In this document: positions 11,301-23,720 of the stretch, piece after piece
Position numbering within the stretch: position 1 is the first letter of the stretch
Layout of the letters: each line of letters starts with the position of its first letter
DNA from: Andrena cerasifolii
Lineage: Eukaryota; Arthropoda; Insecta; Hymenoptera; Andrenidae
Length of the DNA stretch: 64,000 nt
NCBI RefSeq assembly: GCF_050908995.1
Contig: NC_135123.1
Span: forward strand, 1,798,001-1,862,000
Reading direction: 5' to 3'
Translations under genes and position numbers: made by a program
The notes under the pieces: generated by a model
The model's input: the letters and a program-made list of their open reading frames with translations, nothing else
Databases searched by the model: none
Told to the model about the DNA's origin: nothing

Positions 11301-14300
11301 GCTTCCCTTCGGAAATTTGGCAACGTTGCATATCACTAGAACCGCTGACTTATGCCTAGTGACATGCAACGTTGCCAAATTTCCGAAGGGGAGCCGATTC
11401 TGGCGCCTAGTGTATAAAAAAATTTAATTGTACACATTCGATTTCTTGCACGAAGAATTACCTCTTTCACATTCAAACCATTGTTACCACCACACTCTGT
11501 AATCTCTATATAATTACTATTATTAGAAGTTATATCTTTAAGAGTTTCAATCTTTGCTTACATTATTAAATGATAAAGTAACGTTCTTTTTTTTGTAGGA
11601 TAGCATATTGAATTTTACAGTTGCTACATTTTCTTTACGTGGCAATTTCAAGTCAATTGGTACAGCTAATATGCCGTGTAATTTATTAGAGCATGTCAGA
11701 TTTGGTATAAACTTCAAGAAGAAATGTAAACTTATGATCAAAGATTTATTGCGTGCAGAAGTAGAACTTATATCTCCTTATATAGCATATATGGAAAACG
11801 AAAGGAATTTACTGCATGCATTGCCGATACTTATTAAAAATATTAATCAGGTAAGGAACTGTTTAGAGATATAACATTAGTATGGTTCAGTGCAGATAAT
11901 TATTTTTCTATTTTTATTAATTCATGAATCCGACATCCACTATCGCAATATACGGTTGGGCATTAAATTTTACAAATCTATTGATTCAAAATACAATTTT
12001 TTACTATTTCCCAGAATAACAGTGAAATGTCGCATTGGCAATTAGTACGAAAATTTTTCCTCATTGACAACATTAGTGGTTTTAAGGCAATACCAGATTT
12101 CATAGCTAATAAGGTTGAAAAAGCCAGTAAATTATCTGTACTACGTTATATGAAATCCCTAACTGTTATGTAAGTTTTTTTTAATTTCTCTTAAAAAATC
12201 GTTCAAATTTAATATGTCAAATGAATGTATCAAGAATGAATTTGTTACTTTTTAAAACATTCCCTGCAGCATTAATGTTCAAAACGCAGAGGATAAAGGC
12301 ACAATACATCCACCTTTATTGATTATTGAATATGATGAACTAACGCATGAACAGTTTGTTAAAACTGCAGAAGTCATGTTAGATTATAAAATTAAATTTA
12401 CTTTGACAAACAACAATGTTGACTTTAATTTTAAGGTAAAAATAATACGAAATGTTCAAGGAAATTGTTATATTAATAAATTGTAATTTATACAAATATG
12501 TTTCTAGATCATCATTGGAGTTTTCTCAGGATTAGCTTTAATCTTTTCTGGAATAAAAACGTGGAATTATAGTAAACAGCATCATACTTCTCTTTCAAAT
12601 ATAGCTGTACTATTCTGGTTCTTTATTTATGCTATGGGCGCTGTAGCAAATGTTATTATTTTAACTTTAATCAGTACGTGTATATATTTATTTATATTTT
12701 ATAAAGGCCAAACCATATCATATATTCCGCTCCTTGATGATCCTAATGAGAATACTATTAAAATATTTACTACAATAGCATTTGTTTTAAAAGTAAGTAC
12801 ACGATTATGAAATAAATAAAAAATATATTATAATTCATTTATTTATATCAGGGTTGGCCAACTGGTGGCTCCTCCACTTTGCTGCCACGCTGAACGGCTC
12901 CCCTCCATACCTACCAGACTCTGACGATCGCAGTGGATTTCTCCTTCTTTCCTTCTCTTTTCGACTGCGATCGGCAGAGTCTGGGAGGTATGGAGGGGGC
13001 CTTTCAGCGTGGCAGCAAGGCGGGGGTGCCCCCGGTTGCCCGCGGGCCACCAGTTAGTCAACCCTGATTTATATGAATATTAATAAATTCCCATTCAGTT
13101 TGTAGAAGTATGTGGATTTATTTGTCAATACTGGAATACTGATATACTGTTTGTTGATTGGGAACAACCAAAACCAGCATGTAATCAATATAAATATAAT
13201 CCTCCAGATATGTGTTTAAGTAAATTACATACCAAAAATTTTTTAAAGGACCAATATAAGTCTTTACAAACATCGTCAGAAATAATAACAGCAAAACGAA
13301 AGAAAATGCTACATGAATCGGACAAACGTAATAGTCCTAAGTGCTTTTCGAAATCTGTTAAATATGAAGCTAATTGTTCAGCAGTATATTCATTATCAAA
13401 CAATTCTGTTCAAGAAATAAATGAAGATTACAATTTTAATAAATCGCCTGTTAGTATTTGGAGAACATATTTCATTGCTAATCAATGGCTAAAGCTTCAA
13501 GCAGAGCGAAAAACAAATGTGATGATACAATTGTTTGCTGCCTTAGGCATTTTTCAGGTAAATTTAAATTGTATGAAAGGTAAATTAGAAATTAAACTAA
13601 GAATAAAGATTAAATTGTATATTTTACATAGATTATACAACTATACCCTTGGATTCTTGCAGTACAAGAATTAACATTCCAATTTTCCGAAGAGAATTAC
13701 AATTTTATTCTCTACTATACAGTCGGTACTTTAATATATGTTTTGATATATTGTATTCAGTGGTTGCTATCCGTTGCATTTTACAAACAGTGCATCGCAA
13801 ATAGAATGCAAGAATTTATAAATCTATGTTCAGTTACAAATATCAGTGTATTTGTTTTACCTTTTAATTATTATGGTTTCTATATTCATGGAAGGTAATA
13901 CACATAACAGTAGTTTAACAAAAATGTAATGACTATAACTAAGTATTGCCATTTTTTTTTTGTAATAGATCAGTACATGGATTTGCGGATACAGATTTGC
14001 TTACGTTGATGAGTGACATAGAGAAGGAAAAAAATAATCTGTGCGCACATAGAGGTCTTGTGCCAGGAACAACTCAACAAACATTTATATTATCTTTAAC
14101 AAAAACTTTCAGAACAGTTTTCATGACGCTATCAAAGCACACAAAAGCTGTACGTATAATGTTTATTTAAATTATTAAAAATGTATTCTATATTACGCTT
14201 ATCTTTCTTCAGAAATCAAAAAATTTTCTCAAAAGGAATTACTTTTCTACCGCAAACTGGGAACAAAATGTCAGTACTCGGTTTAAATTGACAGAATTTC

Positions 14301-14728
14301 TATGTAAATTTGTGGATCACTGTTTCAAAGATGTGGACTATGTTATTAAAGAACAACATTTCTTTGAAAAATTATGTAACATTCTATTTCCCCACAGTGA
14401 AGAAAACTCAGTTTTTTATATTGGTAATATAAAATTTCGTGAATTTCAAGAATTTCAAGAATAATTAAGCACATTCAAATAGTATCATTTTTTGTCATTT
14501 ACAGATAATAATCATTCTTTTAATCATGTGCTATTTTATGGGAATGAATGGTTGCTAGCAACATTTGAAATATCAGTATTTACTTTTATGATAGTACTGT
14601 ATGAGGATTGTACATTGGCTACTACGTGTACAATATTGATATCAACATTACTAACCATGATTACTAAATACACTCGAAAAAAGAATTTAAGTAATAATGC
14701 ATTGTTAAATAAAACATTTCTGACATGA
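8305..14728 (+). CDS. Tmem67: Meckelin (TMEM67/MKS3), 13 inferred coding exons
   Basis: Meckelin is a multi-pass membrane protein of the ciliary transition zone with a Frizzled-like extracellular part. Inferred coding exons: 8305-8503, 8569-8730, 10351-10652, 10720-10914, 11599-11850, 12015-12169, 12270-12435, 12508-12792, 13099-13557, 13632-13894, 13969-14149, 14213-14423, 14505-14728. All junctions are GT/AG, phases agree, and the sum is 1017 codons against 995 in human. Visible features are a hydrophobic N-terminus, Cys-rich CxxC repeats in exons 2-3 (CTFCGTN, CIPCNN, CLPCTNN) and a first membrane helix starting IIIGVFSGLALIFSG. Family hallmarks FVDWEQPKP, SIWRTYFIANQW, GRSVHGFADTD, RGLVPGTTQQTF and LFYGNEWLL follow. 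The 5' start and the exon 2 donor are the least certain. Identity is firm from the ordered C-terminal motifs. Confidence 0.93.
8960..10003. mobile_element. Foldback element in TMEM67 intron 2, GGGTAACTGTGCC ends
   Basis: The ends GGGTAACTGTGCC and (complement) GGGTAAATGTGCC are flanked by TA on both sides (8958-8959, 10004-10005), as for Tc1/mariner-type elements. The motif CCAGTAGTCGGCC and variants recur at least six times in both orientations inside, an internal repeat structure. No intact ORF. Length is about 1.04 kb. Confidence 0.7.
11284..11412. mobile_element. Short palindromic MITE in TMEM67 intron 4
   Basis: 129 bp made of two roughly 57-bp arms around a short centre. The ends CACTAGGCG/CGCCTAGTG have TA on both sides. 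The arm core CGGAAATTTGGCAACGTTGC is repeated inverted. A mariner-type MITE by the TA flanks. Confidence 0.75.
12849..13066. mobile_element. GC-rich hAT-type foldback MITE in TMEM67 intron 8
   Basis: The ends are CAGGGTTGGCCAACTGG and (complement) CAGGGTTGACTAACTGG, with an exact 8-bp duplication ATTTATAT (12841-12848, 13067-13074). 218 bp; the arms carry the GACTCTGACGATCGCAGT motif and its complement around a short C+T-rich loop. It is far GC-richer than the intron around it. A sister copy is at 32304-32539. Confidence 0.93.
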
Positions 14729-14915
14729 CAATACTACTAAATAGTAATACTTAAAGTATATTCAGTTTATTCAACAAAAAGTACATGTACGGATTAATGA
14801 CTACAAAAACCTGGTTCTTTCGAATTGCAATGTATTTATTAAACTACAATATACACAATAATAACAATATCATTGTATCTTATTACATCAGTAATCAACT
14901 TTTCTAATTTTCTTA

Positions 14916-15245
14916 TTAATGATGGCCGTCGTTGCCGTGACCTCCATTATGGCTACTATGCCCATGTCCATAATCAATTCCAAGATACTGTTCTATGGCT
15001 ATTGTTATTAAAAATGCTGGAACTCCAATTCTGGTACCTCTGATAATTCCTTTCAGTATTCGCTTATAGCGAACTGGTTCACGATGCGTAAACCGCCAGA
15101 CTTCATTCCTCAACCAAGGATCCTTCAATCCTCGAGCAGCCAATTGTTCTTGAAACTTTTTAAGTTCTGGCACATTTTCTACTTTATATATGTCAGGACT
15201 TGGTACTTCAAACGATTGACCATGGCCGTTTCCGTGACCTCCCAT
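14916..15245 (-). CDS. NDUFB3: NADH dehydrogenase 1 beta subcomplex subunit 3 (NDUFB3/B12), 109 aa
   Basis: Accessory subunit of the membrane arm of mitochondrial complex I. The 109-residue ORF has the family signature KDPWLRNEVWRF at residues 41-52, then basic R/K residues and a single membrane helix (about 72-88, GVPAFLITIAIEQYLG). Gly/His-rich segments lie at both ends (MGGHGNGHG; HGHSSHNGGHGNDGHH). Length matches the family, about 100 residues. The coding region is one exon. Just upstream of the ATG the minus strand reads a T-run then CAAG before AAATGGG, compatible with a 3' splice site and a 5' non-coding exon near 15.3-15.45 kb. AATAAA signals on the minus strand lie at 14831-14836 and 14765-14770, so its 3' UTR probably approaches the end of TMEM67. 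Confidence 0.95.
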   Translation of the reverse strand: MGGHGNGHGQSFEVPSPDIYKVENVPELKKFQEQLAARGLKDPWLRNEVWRFTHREPVRYKRILKGIIRGTRIGVPAFLITIAIEQYLGIDYGHGHSSHNGGHGNDGHH

Positions 15246-15329
15246 TTTCTTGAAAAAATTAAATTTTCAAATTTGAATTACTCGAAACATGAAATATACA
15301 CACATCTAGATATGAATCTGATTTATCAT

Positions 15330-15560
15330 TGTGCAGCAGCGCTGTCCAGCGTAGGGGCCCCTCACGCGCCTGCTTCCCCTTCCAATCTTTCTTCCGCGCA
15401 GCGTGCCTGCCGTTGTCAAGGAGACCGCGCGACGCTGCGAAGGTTGCCATGACGGGCTAGCCGGGCTAGCGTTTTCCCCGGCAACGCGGACGAGAGTGGG
15501 AGAACCCCAAGTTCCCGCGGGAGCGACTTTGGACAGCGCTGTTGTACAGTGCCCTCAAAG
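15330..15560. promoter_or_regulatory. GC-rich block, candidate NDUFB3 promoter/5' UTR
   Basis: A CpG-containing, GC-rich patch in an AT-rich setting lies directly upstream of the NDUFB3 coding exon. No TATA box is evident. Promoter role is inference from position and composition. Confidence 0.35.
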
Positions 15561-18160
15561 AATGTATCCAACAGAAGATGAATCGGCGATCGAGTCCGAT
15601 TAACAGTTTGAGTGGCGTCATCGTGTTTTCAAGCCAGGAAATGTGTATTCTGTGCACGATTTCGGTGTGTTTTCACACACGAAAGTATTGTCTGAGAGAC
15701 CCCGAATGTTTACTTCAAGAAAAAACAGACCTCGGAGTTCGCCATTTTGGCAGTCGAACCTCTGATGAGTCATCTAATAATAAAAATTGTGTTTTCTATA
15801 TTCTTTATTAGATCTTCGTGAAATTCTTACCAGTGGATTGGCGAGATACTCCCAATGAAAATGAGTATAAACTTGACCTCACTTGGACTACGTTTAATCA
15901 TGCAAGGTGTGTAATTGATTCGAAATATGTATAATTTAAAATAGCCTTTATAAAATCATACTTGGACTCGTTTTCATCGGAAAAATCTCGCGCATTTGTT
16001 AGTAATACTATCATGAAGATGTAATAGTTGACAATGTTGGCCAAAGAAGCGATTTTTCAAAACCTGGCGCCACTCAAAATGTTTTCATCGACTAAAATGT
16101 ATCATCAAATGGAGCACTGTCCACGATTTCTCACCGACAAAATAATTCAGTTGAATAATAATCGAACACATTGCGCATATGCGCATGCGCCAGATACACG
16201 AGAAAACTACATTTTTTTTTATAAATAATGATGAAAGTATTATCAATGGATTGCTGAGGTTTTCCCAATAAAAATGAGTCCAAACACGAAACAATTTGGT
16301 CCATTTTTAATGAATGCATATATTATGTGTCCCAGGTCAGTCACAAGAAGCGTGATTTTCGCTTAAAGGCACTTCGCGGTCAACATAAAATTTTTTTTAT
16401 ATATTTTTACTCCACACATCTCAAGAATGACCAGATAAAAATTTAGAACGAAATTCCTAACAGTACAAATTTTACAGGCAGTTAAAAATAAGTGTTCTTT
16501 GAAGATGGATTGTGGCGGAGGTATAATACATACAAATGTAATTTTTCTTTTATATTTAAAGAATCAATTTTCGTTTTAAACAAATAAACACATGGAAAAT
16601 AGGGCGTTCACGGACAAGTCGCCGTCACTAGACGAACACGCTCGGCGTCAAACTTTAAGTACGTTTTCCTCGAAACAGGGTTTTGCGCATTATCGCCACT
16701 GTAAAAAATGTAATTCTTGACCGAATCTAAAAATTCAAACGGGATTGTATTTGTAATTACACACTTGCTTCCGCGCTACCATCTATTATGAATTTTCATA
16801 CACTCCATTCTTTACAAACACTTGTACAAAAAAAAATTTGTTGGGACCCTATCGTTTAAACATATCGCAATCATCGTCTAATTGTTTTTTAACAATGAGA
16901 GCATAGCGCGATAACCACACATGTGTAATTACAGGATTTCTTTGGTTTTTTGATTTGGGATGATTCTGTCTGGAGTTATCATGGTGATAATCCAGGCCTT
17001 TTCTTGTTGCAAAGATGCAGCATGCGACGTATATCAGAAACAGAAGTGGGGAAAAATTAAATAATTTTTTTTTATATTTACATTTGTCGCCGAACAAAGT
17101 GCAAAAGATTTTAGACCTTTACATTGAATACTTTTTTCTAGAGAAAATCTTAAAAATCACATATGTTTTCGCGCGATTTGAACGGGAAGTGTCCTTAACC
17201 CTGGGACCAATGTGATTGTAATCGTATATACAGAATAAAATATAGTCCGGATTACTTCGTGTTTGGACTCACATTTCCCTCGACATTACCAATCCATCGG
17301 TAATACAGTAATTAGGGAGCAATGAGAAATATGACAACTTTAATATTCAGTAGTGGATGACTCAGGTCACAGGTTTAAAGGTGTGTATCAATGTCGCGAG
17401 CAATCCTCAGGCATCGATACACACCTCTCATCACTCTTGCCTGCCTCGCCGCGTCGACCAAGCTAAAGTCCATTTCATATATATTGGCCGTTGAGTTTCG
17501 TGAGGGGTATTCTCCCACCACACCGCTTGCCTGCTGGGTGCTCCTTTTCTCAACGTTCTCACTCTCTCTCAGGCTACGCCTGCTCGTCGCGCGGTGGGGA
17601 TTCGGTGCCTGTGAGATACGCACACATGTAGCGAATCATCCCCACCACTTTCTCGTTTCTTTCTTGGTCTCGTTCCATCTCGCGCTCGCCTTCGCAGAAC
17701 AAGAGCGAGTCAGAAGTGGTGGGGATAACGCCAAGCTCCTGACGTGTAGGCCAAACCGAGTTCTTAGCGTAGAAATACATACATCAGAATAGGTGTGTGT
17801 TAAGTCGGAAAAAATTCAGGAGTTTTATTGTTCAGAACATTGATTCTTTCTCGATAGCTTCAATTCGTATTGGTCTACGCACAGCTTCGTAACGCACACA
17901 ACTATTACGCTAAGAATAAACAACAGCCACACGGCTTCGTTCAGGCGAAGCCGAGCAGCGTTCCCGTTAGCCCACCATAAGATTTCTCCTCGCGCGCTGC
18001 ACGCGAAATCGAACTCAGCCAATATATATGAAATGTACTTCAGTGCGCTATTTCACTCACTCTCGGTTTACAATCTCGTTCACTCTCCTTGCCAGCCAGT
18101 TTGAGCTAACCACTTCCCCAGCCCCGGATATCAACAACCACAAAGCTTTGAAATAATTTT
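15561..18160. other. Gene-free repeat-derived stretch
   Basis: It holds three occurrences of a dispersed repeat core, AATGAGTCCAAACACGAA and variants, at about 15.83-15.89 kb (+), 16.23-16.31 kb (+) and 17.24-17.30 kb (-). A hairpin made by GTGTGTATC/GATACACAC lies at 17381-17422. ORFs at 17391-17792 and nearby show no recognisable domain. The 17.4-18.1 kb part is GC-richer than its surroundings and may be an unrecognised LTR. Confidence 0.4.
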
Positions 18161-18342
18161 GTTTCTGCGAAATTGTAAGGTCGTCGCGCATTTTGGCGAA
18201 GCGAGGCTATATGAAGAGAAAAAGTTTATAAACAATTGCGCAGCAACAATCAATTAATTATTATTATTTTTTTCAATTCGTTTCGCTTCACCGCGGTTCG
18301 CCAAAATGCACGACAGACTACAGTTTCGCAGATATTCACGAT
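18161..18342. repeat. Inverted repeat, about 50-bp arms
   Basis: Arms share GCGCATTTTGGCGAAGCGA and its diverged complement; the outer parts read TCTGCGAAATTGTA and the complement TCTGCGAAACTGTA. Probably an old MITE; no target-site duplication found. Confidence 0.5.
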
Positions 18343-18932
18343 AATATGAAAAACAACAATTTTTTTAAGGGGGTGGTTTCACCTCTGGGACCGTTTCATT
18401 TTGACAAACGAAAACATGGTTACGCTACATTTCTGCAAAGTTTCAAATCTTTTTGATTTTTCGAGTTGCTGAACATCGCTTGTACGTACATCTCAAACTC
18501 CATATTTCAAATATACATTATAGATACCTGATACCGTAAACTGGAGGAACATTAGCATGTTTTTGGAACATTTTGCTATATAATATAAAAGTTAACATTT
18601 TTACATTTGCTTTAAGTATCCTATCATAACATTGCATCTTTTGTGAATGTACTACAAGTGTCAAAATGCATAAATTTTTTATCCTTTTCCTTCCTTAATC
18701 CTTTCGCTGCGTTTTTCGACCATAGTTGAACGCCGCTACATTTCCGTTCAATACGGATTTCAACTATAGTCCACGCATTAAAAAAATGTATTCTCTTCCT
18801 ACTGTGATAAACATGTAAAATGCAAAAAAAGTTGAAAATTAAAAACTTTTTTTATTGATGTAAAATTGACACTTCAAGAATCGTCCGAAAATTTAAATAC
18901 GCAGCGAAAGGGTTAATGCATGTTAAGGCACA

Positions 18933-19258
18933 TCCTACTAATCCTACTAATATAATAAATGCGAAAGTGTGTTTGGATGTTTGTATGTATGTTACTCAAT
19001 CACGTCGTAACTACGCAACGGATCTTTCTGAAATTTTGTTTACACGTAGTCTAGAATCGGGAATAACATATTGGATACTTTTTATCCTGATTTTTTTAAC
19101 CTATCTGGATTAAATATTGCGTAATTACAATTGAAACCCTGTGGAACATACAGGCTACCATGAATTCTGGACATCCCTCCCCTTCCCCCTATTTCACCCC
19201 CTTGATACTATGTGGTAATCAAAGTTTTACGCGGGCAACGCCGAGTACTTTAAGCTAG
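18933..19258 (+). mobile_element. Non-autonomous Helitron-like element
   Basis: The 5' end TCCTACTAATATAATAAATG and following GCGAAAGTGTGTTTGGATG are the wording of a widespread insect Helitron-like repeat. The 3' end has GCGGGCAACGCCG, able to form a short hairpin, shortly before CTAG, followed by T. The start TCCTACTAA is present twice in tandem, so the exact 5' base is ambiguous. No Rep/helicase coding. Confidence 0.65.
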
Positions 19259-19708
19259 TTAAGTTGTACCACATCCGAGCTTTAAAGGTACATTAACCCT
19301 TAAATTTGTTTCTCTTTATGTTTAATGCACTCTCTCTTATATATTTTTATTTCTTTAATTAACATTTTTAAATTTGGTTTAGGTATCCTATCATAACATT
19401 GCATCATTTGTAATCACAACTATAAATGTGAAAATCCTTAAAATTTTGTTCCTTTTTAATACATGTTATGTAGATGTCAATGTTCCCCCAGTTTACGGTA
19501 CATATAAAATACATAGGTACATACATTTATTGGTCATACTTATATTCATACATAACCATTCAAACTGAATTTCGAATTGTTCAAATTTTGCAAACAATGT
19601 GTTTATATACTTATTTTAATAATGATTCACATATACAACGTTGTATTTCATTGAACTTTGCAATTATAAGTGCAGATATTGTCACTAAAGAAATTTACAC
19701 CAGAAGTC

Positions 19709-19869
19709 ATTTAAGAAGGAACCCGTTTTGCGCATGTAGAATGAGCTCATTGGCTCCGAAAAAGCGTTGGTGGGGGTACAGCCAATAGTGGCTTCTCCCG
19801 GCACCAATGAGCGTCAACCTGCGCAGAACCGGTCTAAACTCGTCGGTCGGCAGGTTCCTTCTCAAATGA
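19709..19869. repeat. Inverted repeat, TCATTTAAGAAGGAACC ends
   Basis: The outer 17 bp are inverted with one difference. The inner sequence contains GCTCATTGG and CCAATGAGC pairs. A MITE-like foldback of about 160 bp. Confidence 0.55.
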
Positions 19870-19887
19870 CAGTATAGATGTGAAAAC

Positions 19888-20288
19888 TACACTGCCCTCC
19901 TTAGTTAAACTGTCCTATCTAGCATTTTTTCATTCTTTCAGATATGTTGAAATATTTGAAGTTCCACGCGTCTTTTACATTTTAAGTAAAGTTAGAAAAC
20001 TCTACGTGCTTCGTAAAGATTTATAAACAGTCTAATGTATTTAACCTAACTTCTTTCCAAATGGTTATAATATCCTATCTAAAACAATTAATTAATTGGT
20101 ACGTTAATAATACATCACCTGCCGGTACACCTATTACAAAAAAATTATATTAGGCTGTTACGAAGTAATGACAACGTGTTTTAATTTGAATGAACGAAAA
20201 TAAGGACGGTACAAAGTAAATGATAAAACTTCAGTTTTCTCGATTCTTTCAAAATGTTAGATAGGACATTTTAACTAAAGAGGGCAGT
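19888..20288. repeat. Foldback MITE with ACTGCCCTC ends
   Basis: About 45-bp arms (CTGCCCTCCTTAGTTAAA ... and the complement of TTTAACTAAAGAGGGCAG) enclose about 400 bp. The right end abuts the TA of the next element, so the two insertions touch or overlap. Confidence 0.65.
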
Positions 20289-20289
20289 A

Positions 20290-20834
20290 CAGTAGTGTCC
20301 GGTTAAGGGGTCGCGTGGTCGGAACCAGTATCATTCAGCGGAACCAGCATCTCGTATCATTAAAAATAGTTCGAATAACGTTGTGTAGGGACTCATTTTG
20401 ATCTGGGAAATCTCAAGAATCCATTGGTACCACTTTCATGAATGTGCAATGAAAAATAAAAAACTGAAAATTTCTGTACTACATGCCTGATTCCGAACAT
20501 TGAGCTTATCACTGCCGGTTCTCGGTTTCCTCGTTAGCTACGGTGCACACAAGCGGCATGTGGCATTCTACAGCTGTCAGTATACTTAATGTTGTCTTCT
20601 AGCGGTACATATACATAGAGAGATATTTGTATAAAAAATATGTATATTTTGCGGCAGTATTGTCATATTGACGAGAGTGTAAAATGACCCGTGCCGCTCG
20701 TATGCACCAGGCCTGAAACGGTTCAGCCATAACACCCCTGTCAAGATTTAAAAGAAATCACCACCTTACTCCGATTGAGGGGATCGCGCCCGGTCTGAAT
20801 ATTAAGAGAGCTCTTAACCGGGGAGAATGTACTG
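20290..20834. mobile_element. Pogo/Tc1-type MITE with TA duplication
   Basis: The ends CAGTAGTGTCCGGTTAAG and (complement) CAGTACATTCTCCCCGGTTAAG resemble pogo-type TIRs and are flanked by TA (20288-20289, 20835-20836). No transposase ORF remains. Confidence 0.65.
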
Positions 20835-21292
20835 TAGTTGAAGCAATATTTTTTAGTCAGTTCTTTGTACATTTTGTTTAACTGAGCATACAAAAACCAT
20901 CGAGAATAACTAAATAAATGATTAAAGAATAAACAATAACCAAAACATGTAAATAAACTTATGAATATAAGTTATATGTGGGTATGAATATAAGATTGTG
21001 TATAAATCCATGTACAATAATTAACAAAAAATGTGACGTAAAAAATTTGTGACGCAACGTCAAAGTACATATATTATACAACTTATGCACACGCTATGCG
21101 AGGATTCCCCCTCTTCTACTCCCTACTACGTCATAGTTCGTTCCTGTTGTCCCTACATCTGGCATCCCTGGAAACTGGTGTCCGGCAATTAAATGTCGTG
21201 TAATGCTTGATAATAAATTAGAAATTAATAAGAGGAAACAAATAGAATAACGAACGAAAATTCTATTGTGATAAGATTTGCCGTTGCCCTTA

Positions 21293-21949
21293 AGGGGTCA
21301 TGCCACATGTATTTTCGGGATTTTTGGGGGGGGGGGACTTGAAGCTTCTTTAAATAAACGGTTATGTAAAGTATATATTTTAAAGATCTTGTAATTTTTT
21401 TTTAATGCAATATAAAATAAATAAAAGAATTATGGGCGATCTAACGGCAGCGTTTTTTAAGCACTTTACGGTGACCACTGTAGCTTTGACCTGGTTCATC
21501 TGAAATAAAAAATTCAACTAAATTTAGTTAGTATATTAAATTATCTATTGCTCGACCGTGGCTCCTTTATTTTCGTTGTGTATTTTGTATTTTATAGATG
21601 AAAAATGAGAGCGATTCTATGGCGAAAATCGATACTTTTGCTATGAACAGCCGCCATATTATAGCAAATTAATTTTTCGGTATATTGAACGATCGGGCAC
21701 TAGATAATCTAATATATTAACTAAAGGTCGAATTTTTTATTTCAGATGAACCATATCAATATACAGTGGCAACTGCAAGGTGCTTAAAAAAGTGCTACCA
21801 AGAGATCGCCTATAATTCCTTTATTTATTTAGATATTGCATTGCAAAAAATAACATTAAAATATATACTTTCGAATACACAGCTGTTTATTTAAAAAAGA
21901 CTTTAAGTTTAAAAAAGAAATCCCGAAAATACATGTGTTATCAGACCTC
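21293..21949. mobile_element. Large foldback element, about 657 bp
   Basis: Each arm is roughly 250 bp. Left-arm landmarks are ACATGTATTTTCGGGATTT near 21306, a motif GCGATCTAACGGCAGC near 21436, and TTCATCTGAAATAAAAAATT near 21497. All recur complemented in the right arm ending at 21949. A G-run lies near the left end. No coding. Confidence 0.75.
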
Positions 21950-21969
21950 GGAGGTAGACATGATCCCTC

Positions 21970-22383
21970 AAGGCTGCCGTCTCCTTTTTGTTATGGTCCG
22001 AATCGATCGAAGCGTCCCCAGTAAACAAACAGACCGTATTAAAACTATTGCGTCGATAAAAAGAAGTTGTACAGAGGTGACATCTCGAGGTACTCTATGT
22101 GGACGAATTTTTTATGCATAGTTGCCACATTTTCTGTTCTCTCTGTCTCTGCCGCGCTGTTGCCACAGTTCTTTCTATCGAGAAGTCTTGAAGGAATACG
22201 GCACGAGAGCTGCATCTAGCGTCGGAGCCTCGCTGTACGTAAATGAGGATAGCAATAATGAAAAATAGAGAGGTTCGGTAGTGAAGTTAGGAAAGATGTC
22301 AATGAAATAATACTAATTTGCGAATCAATATTTTTTATTTATACGTAGAAGGATGTAATATTTTGTATAATCAATGTGCAATT
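21970..22383 (+). repeat. Interspersed repeat, unknown class, copy 1
   Basis: About 414 bp, AAGGCTGCCGTCTC to ATCAATGTGCAATT, recurs in reverse complement at 31256-31670. There are no terminal inverted repeats or clear duplications, and no recognisable coding. Confidence 0.75.
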
Positions 22384-23227
22384 TCAAAACATACAATTTG
22401 AATAAGGTACATCACCGAAGTGTAACACGCGGATCGTAATGAAATTTATGAATGCTATAATTCTTCGAAAACCATGACACTTTCTTTTTTATCTAGCTAT
22501 ACATCAAATTATCTTTTTTGTCAACAAGAATTGTCTGTTGTTTAAATACAAATTTAATAACGGAATCATTATTCAGCTCCGATCCTCTGTTTGTTTGTTT
22601 TTATGTTTGTATGGTTCAAATCTGGCAACTCAAATCTAACCCACTTCCAACTATCCAATTGTCTTGAAACTTTGCAGGCGTGCATAGTGTGGATGCCAAC
22701 ACAATATTTAAAAAAAAATTAACCCAGAGGGGGTGAGAAAATAACCCAATCACCAATAAATATAACCCATAACCATAAATCCAAACGACTTGAAATTAGC
22801 CACTCGGGTTCTTCACGAAAACGACTAAAAGCAGCTGCGTTCGAGACGCTAGTTCATCGAGAAATTATCCGTTACGTATGTAAATACGAATAGTAAAACT
22901 GAAACTTTCCAGGCGTTCGTAGTATATCACCATCAAAATAGCAGTACAAGAAAATAATTATTTTTTAGTAACTTTAGCACTATAGCGTTTAAACAAACTG
23001 TATACAGCAATAAAAGATATTTGTAAAGAAGTCTGAGCTGTGAAATGTAAATCCACAAATACTAAAAACTAGAAAATAAAAAAATATATAAAAAAAATTT
23101 ATAATAAACGATTTTATTAATCTTTAGAGGGCGGGGATTTTTTCATTGAAATTGTACATTTTATTCACTTAAAATTTATGCATATATACCACCAACATGT
23201 TCGGCAAAGTATCCCAATTTTTACGTG
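22384..23227. other. No gene recognised
   Basis: AT-rich sequence containing two similar phrases, TTGAAACTTTGCAGGCGTGC (22670) and GAAACTTTCCAGGCGTTCG (22900), hinting at an old internal duplication or Helitron-like debris. No supported feature. Confidence 0.35.
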
Positions 23228-23720
23228 GACACTATAGTGGTCAGCCCCCCCCCCGGCCGCGCACGGTGTGGCATATACTGAAGTTTTTAAAATTTGAACT
23301 GTAATGGTTCAAAGGGTTTTTGATATCGCTAATCACGATTCTAAGGTCAGAGTATCGAAATATTGCACAGAAACAGTGTTGCCAACCTTTAAGTCTGGGT
23401 TAGGTCTGAGTTGCACGACTGCAGCTCGTACAATGAATAGTAAAATCAGAAAGTACAAAAAAAATTCAAAAATAACACAAAAACAAACAAAGAGCTACAA
23501 AATTTTCTACGCCCACGTTGTTAGCTCTGAGTAACGCCAAAGGAAAGATTTATATATGAATGTAACTGCTGTTATTCATTTAGACTTGTTTAGGTTGGCA
23601 ACACTGTTTCTGTGTCAAATTTCGATACTCTGACCTTAGAATCGTGATTAGCGATATCAAAACCATAAGAAACATTAAAGTTCAAATTTAAAAATTTTCA
23701 ATGGCCACTATAGCGGCCAG
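23228..23720. repeat. Foldback element with ACTATAGTGG ends
   Basis: Arms of roughly 170 bp are inverted around 23440-23580. Shared motifs are GATATCGCTAATCACGATTC, GGTCAGAGTATCGAAAT and AACAGTGTTGCCAACCT with their complements. The core of the terminus is itself palindromic. Confidence 0.7.

Noticed and set aside
12849..13066. Coding ORFs of about 70 aa on both strands
   Set aside because: Lie inside a foldback MITE with defined ends and target duplication.
17391..17792. 133-aa ORF in a GC-richer patch
   Set aside because: No family motif, no splice logic, and both strands are open, as expected from composition.
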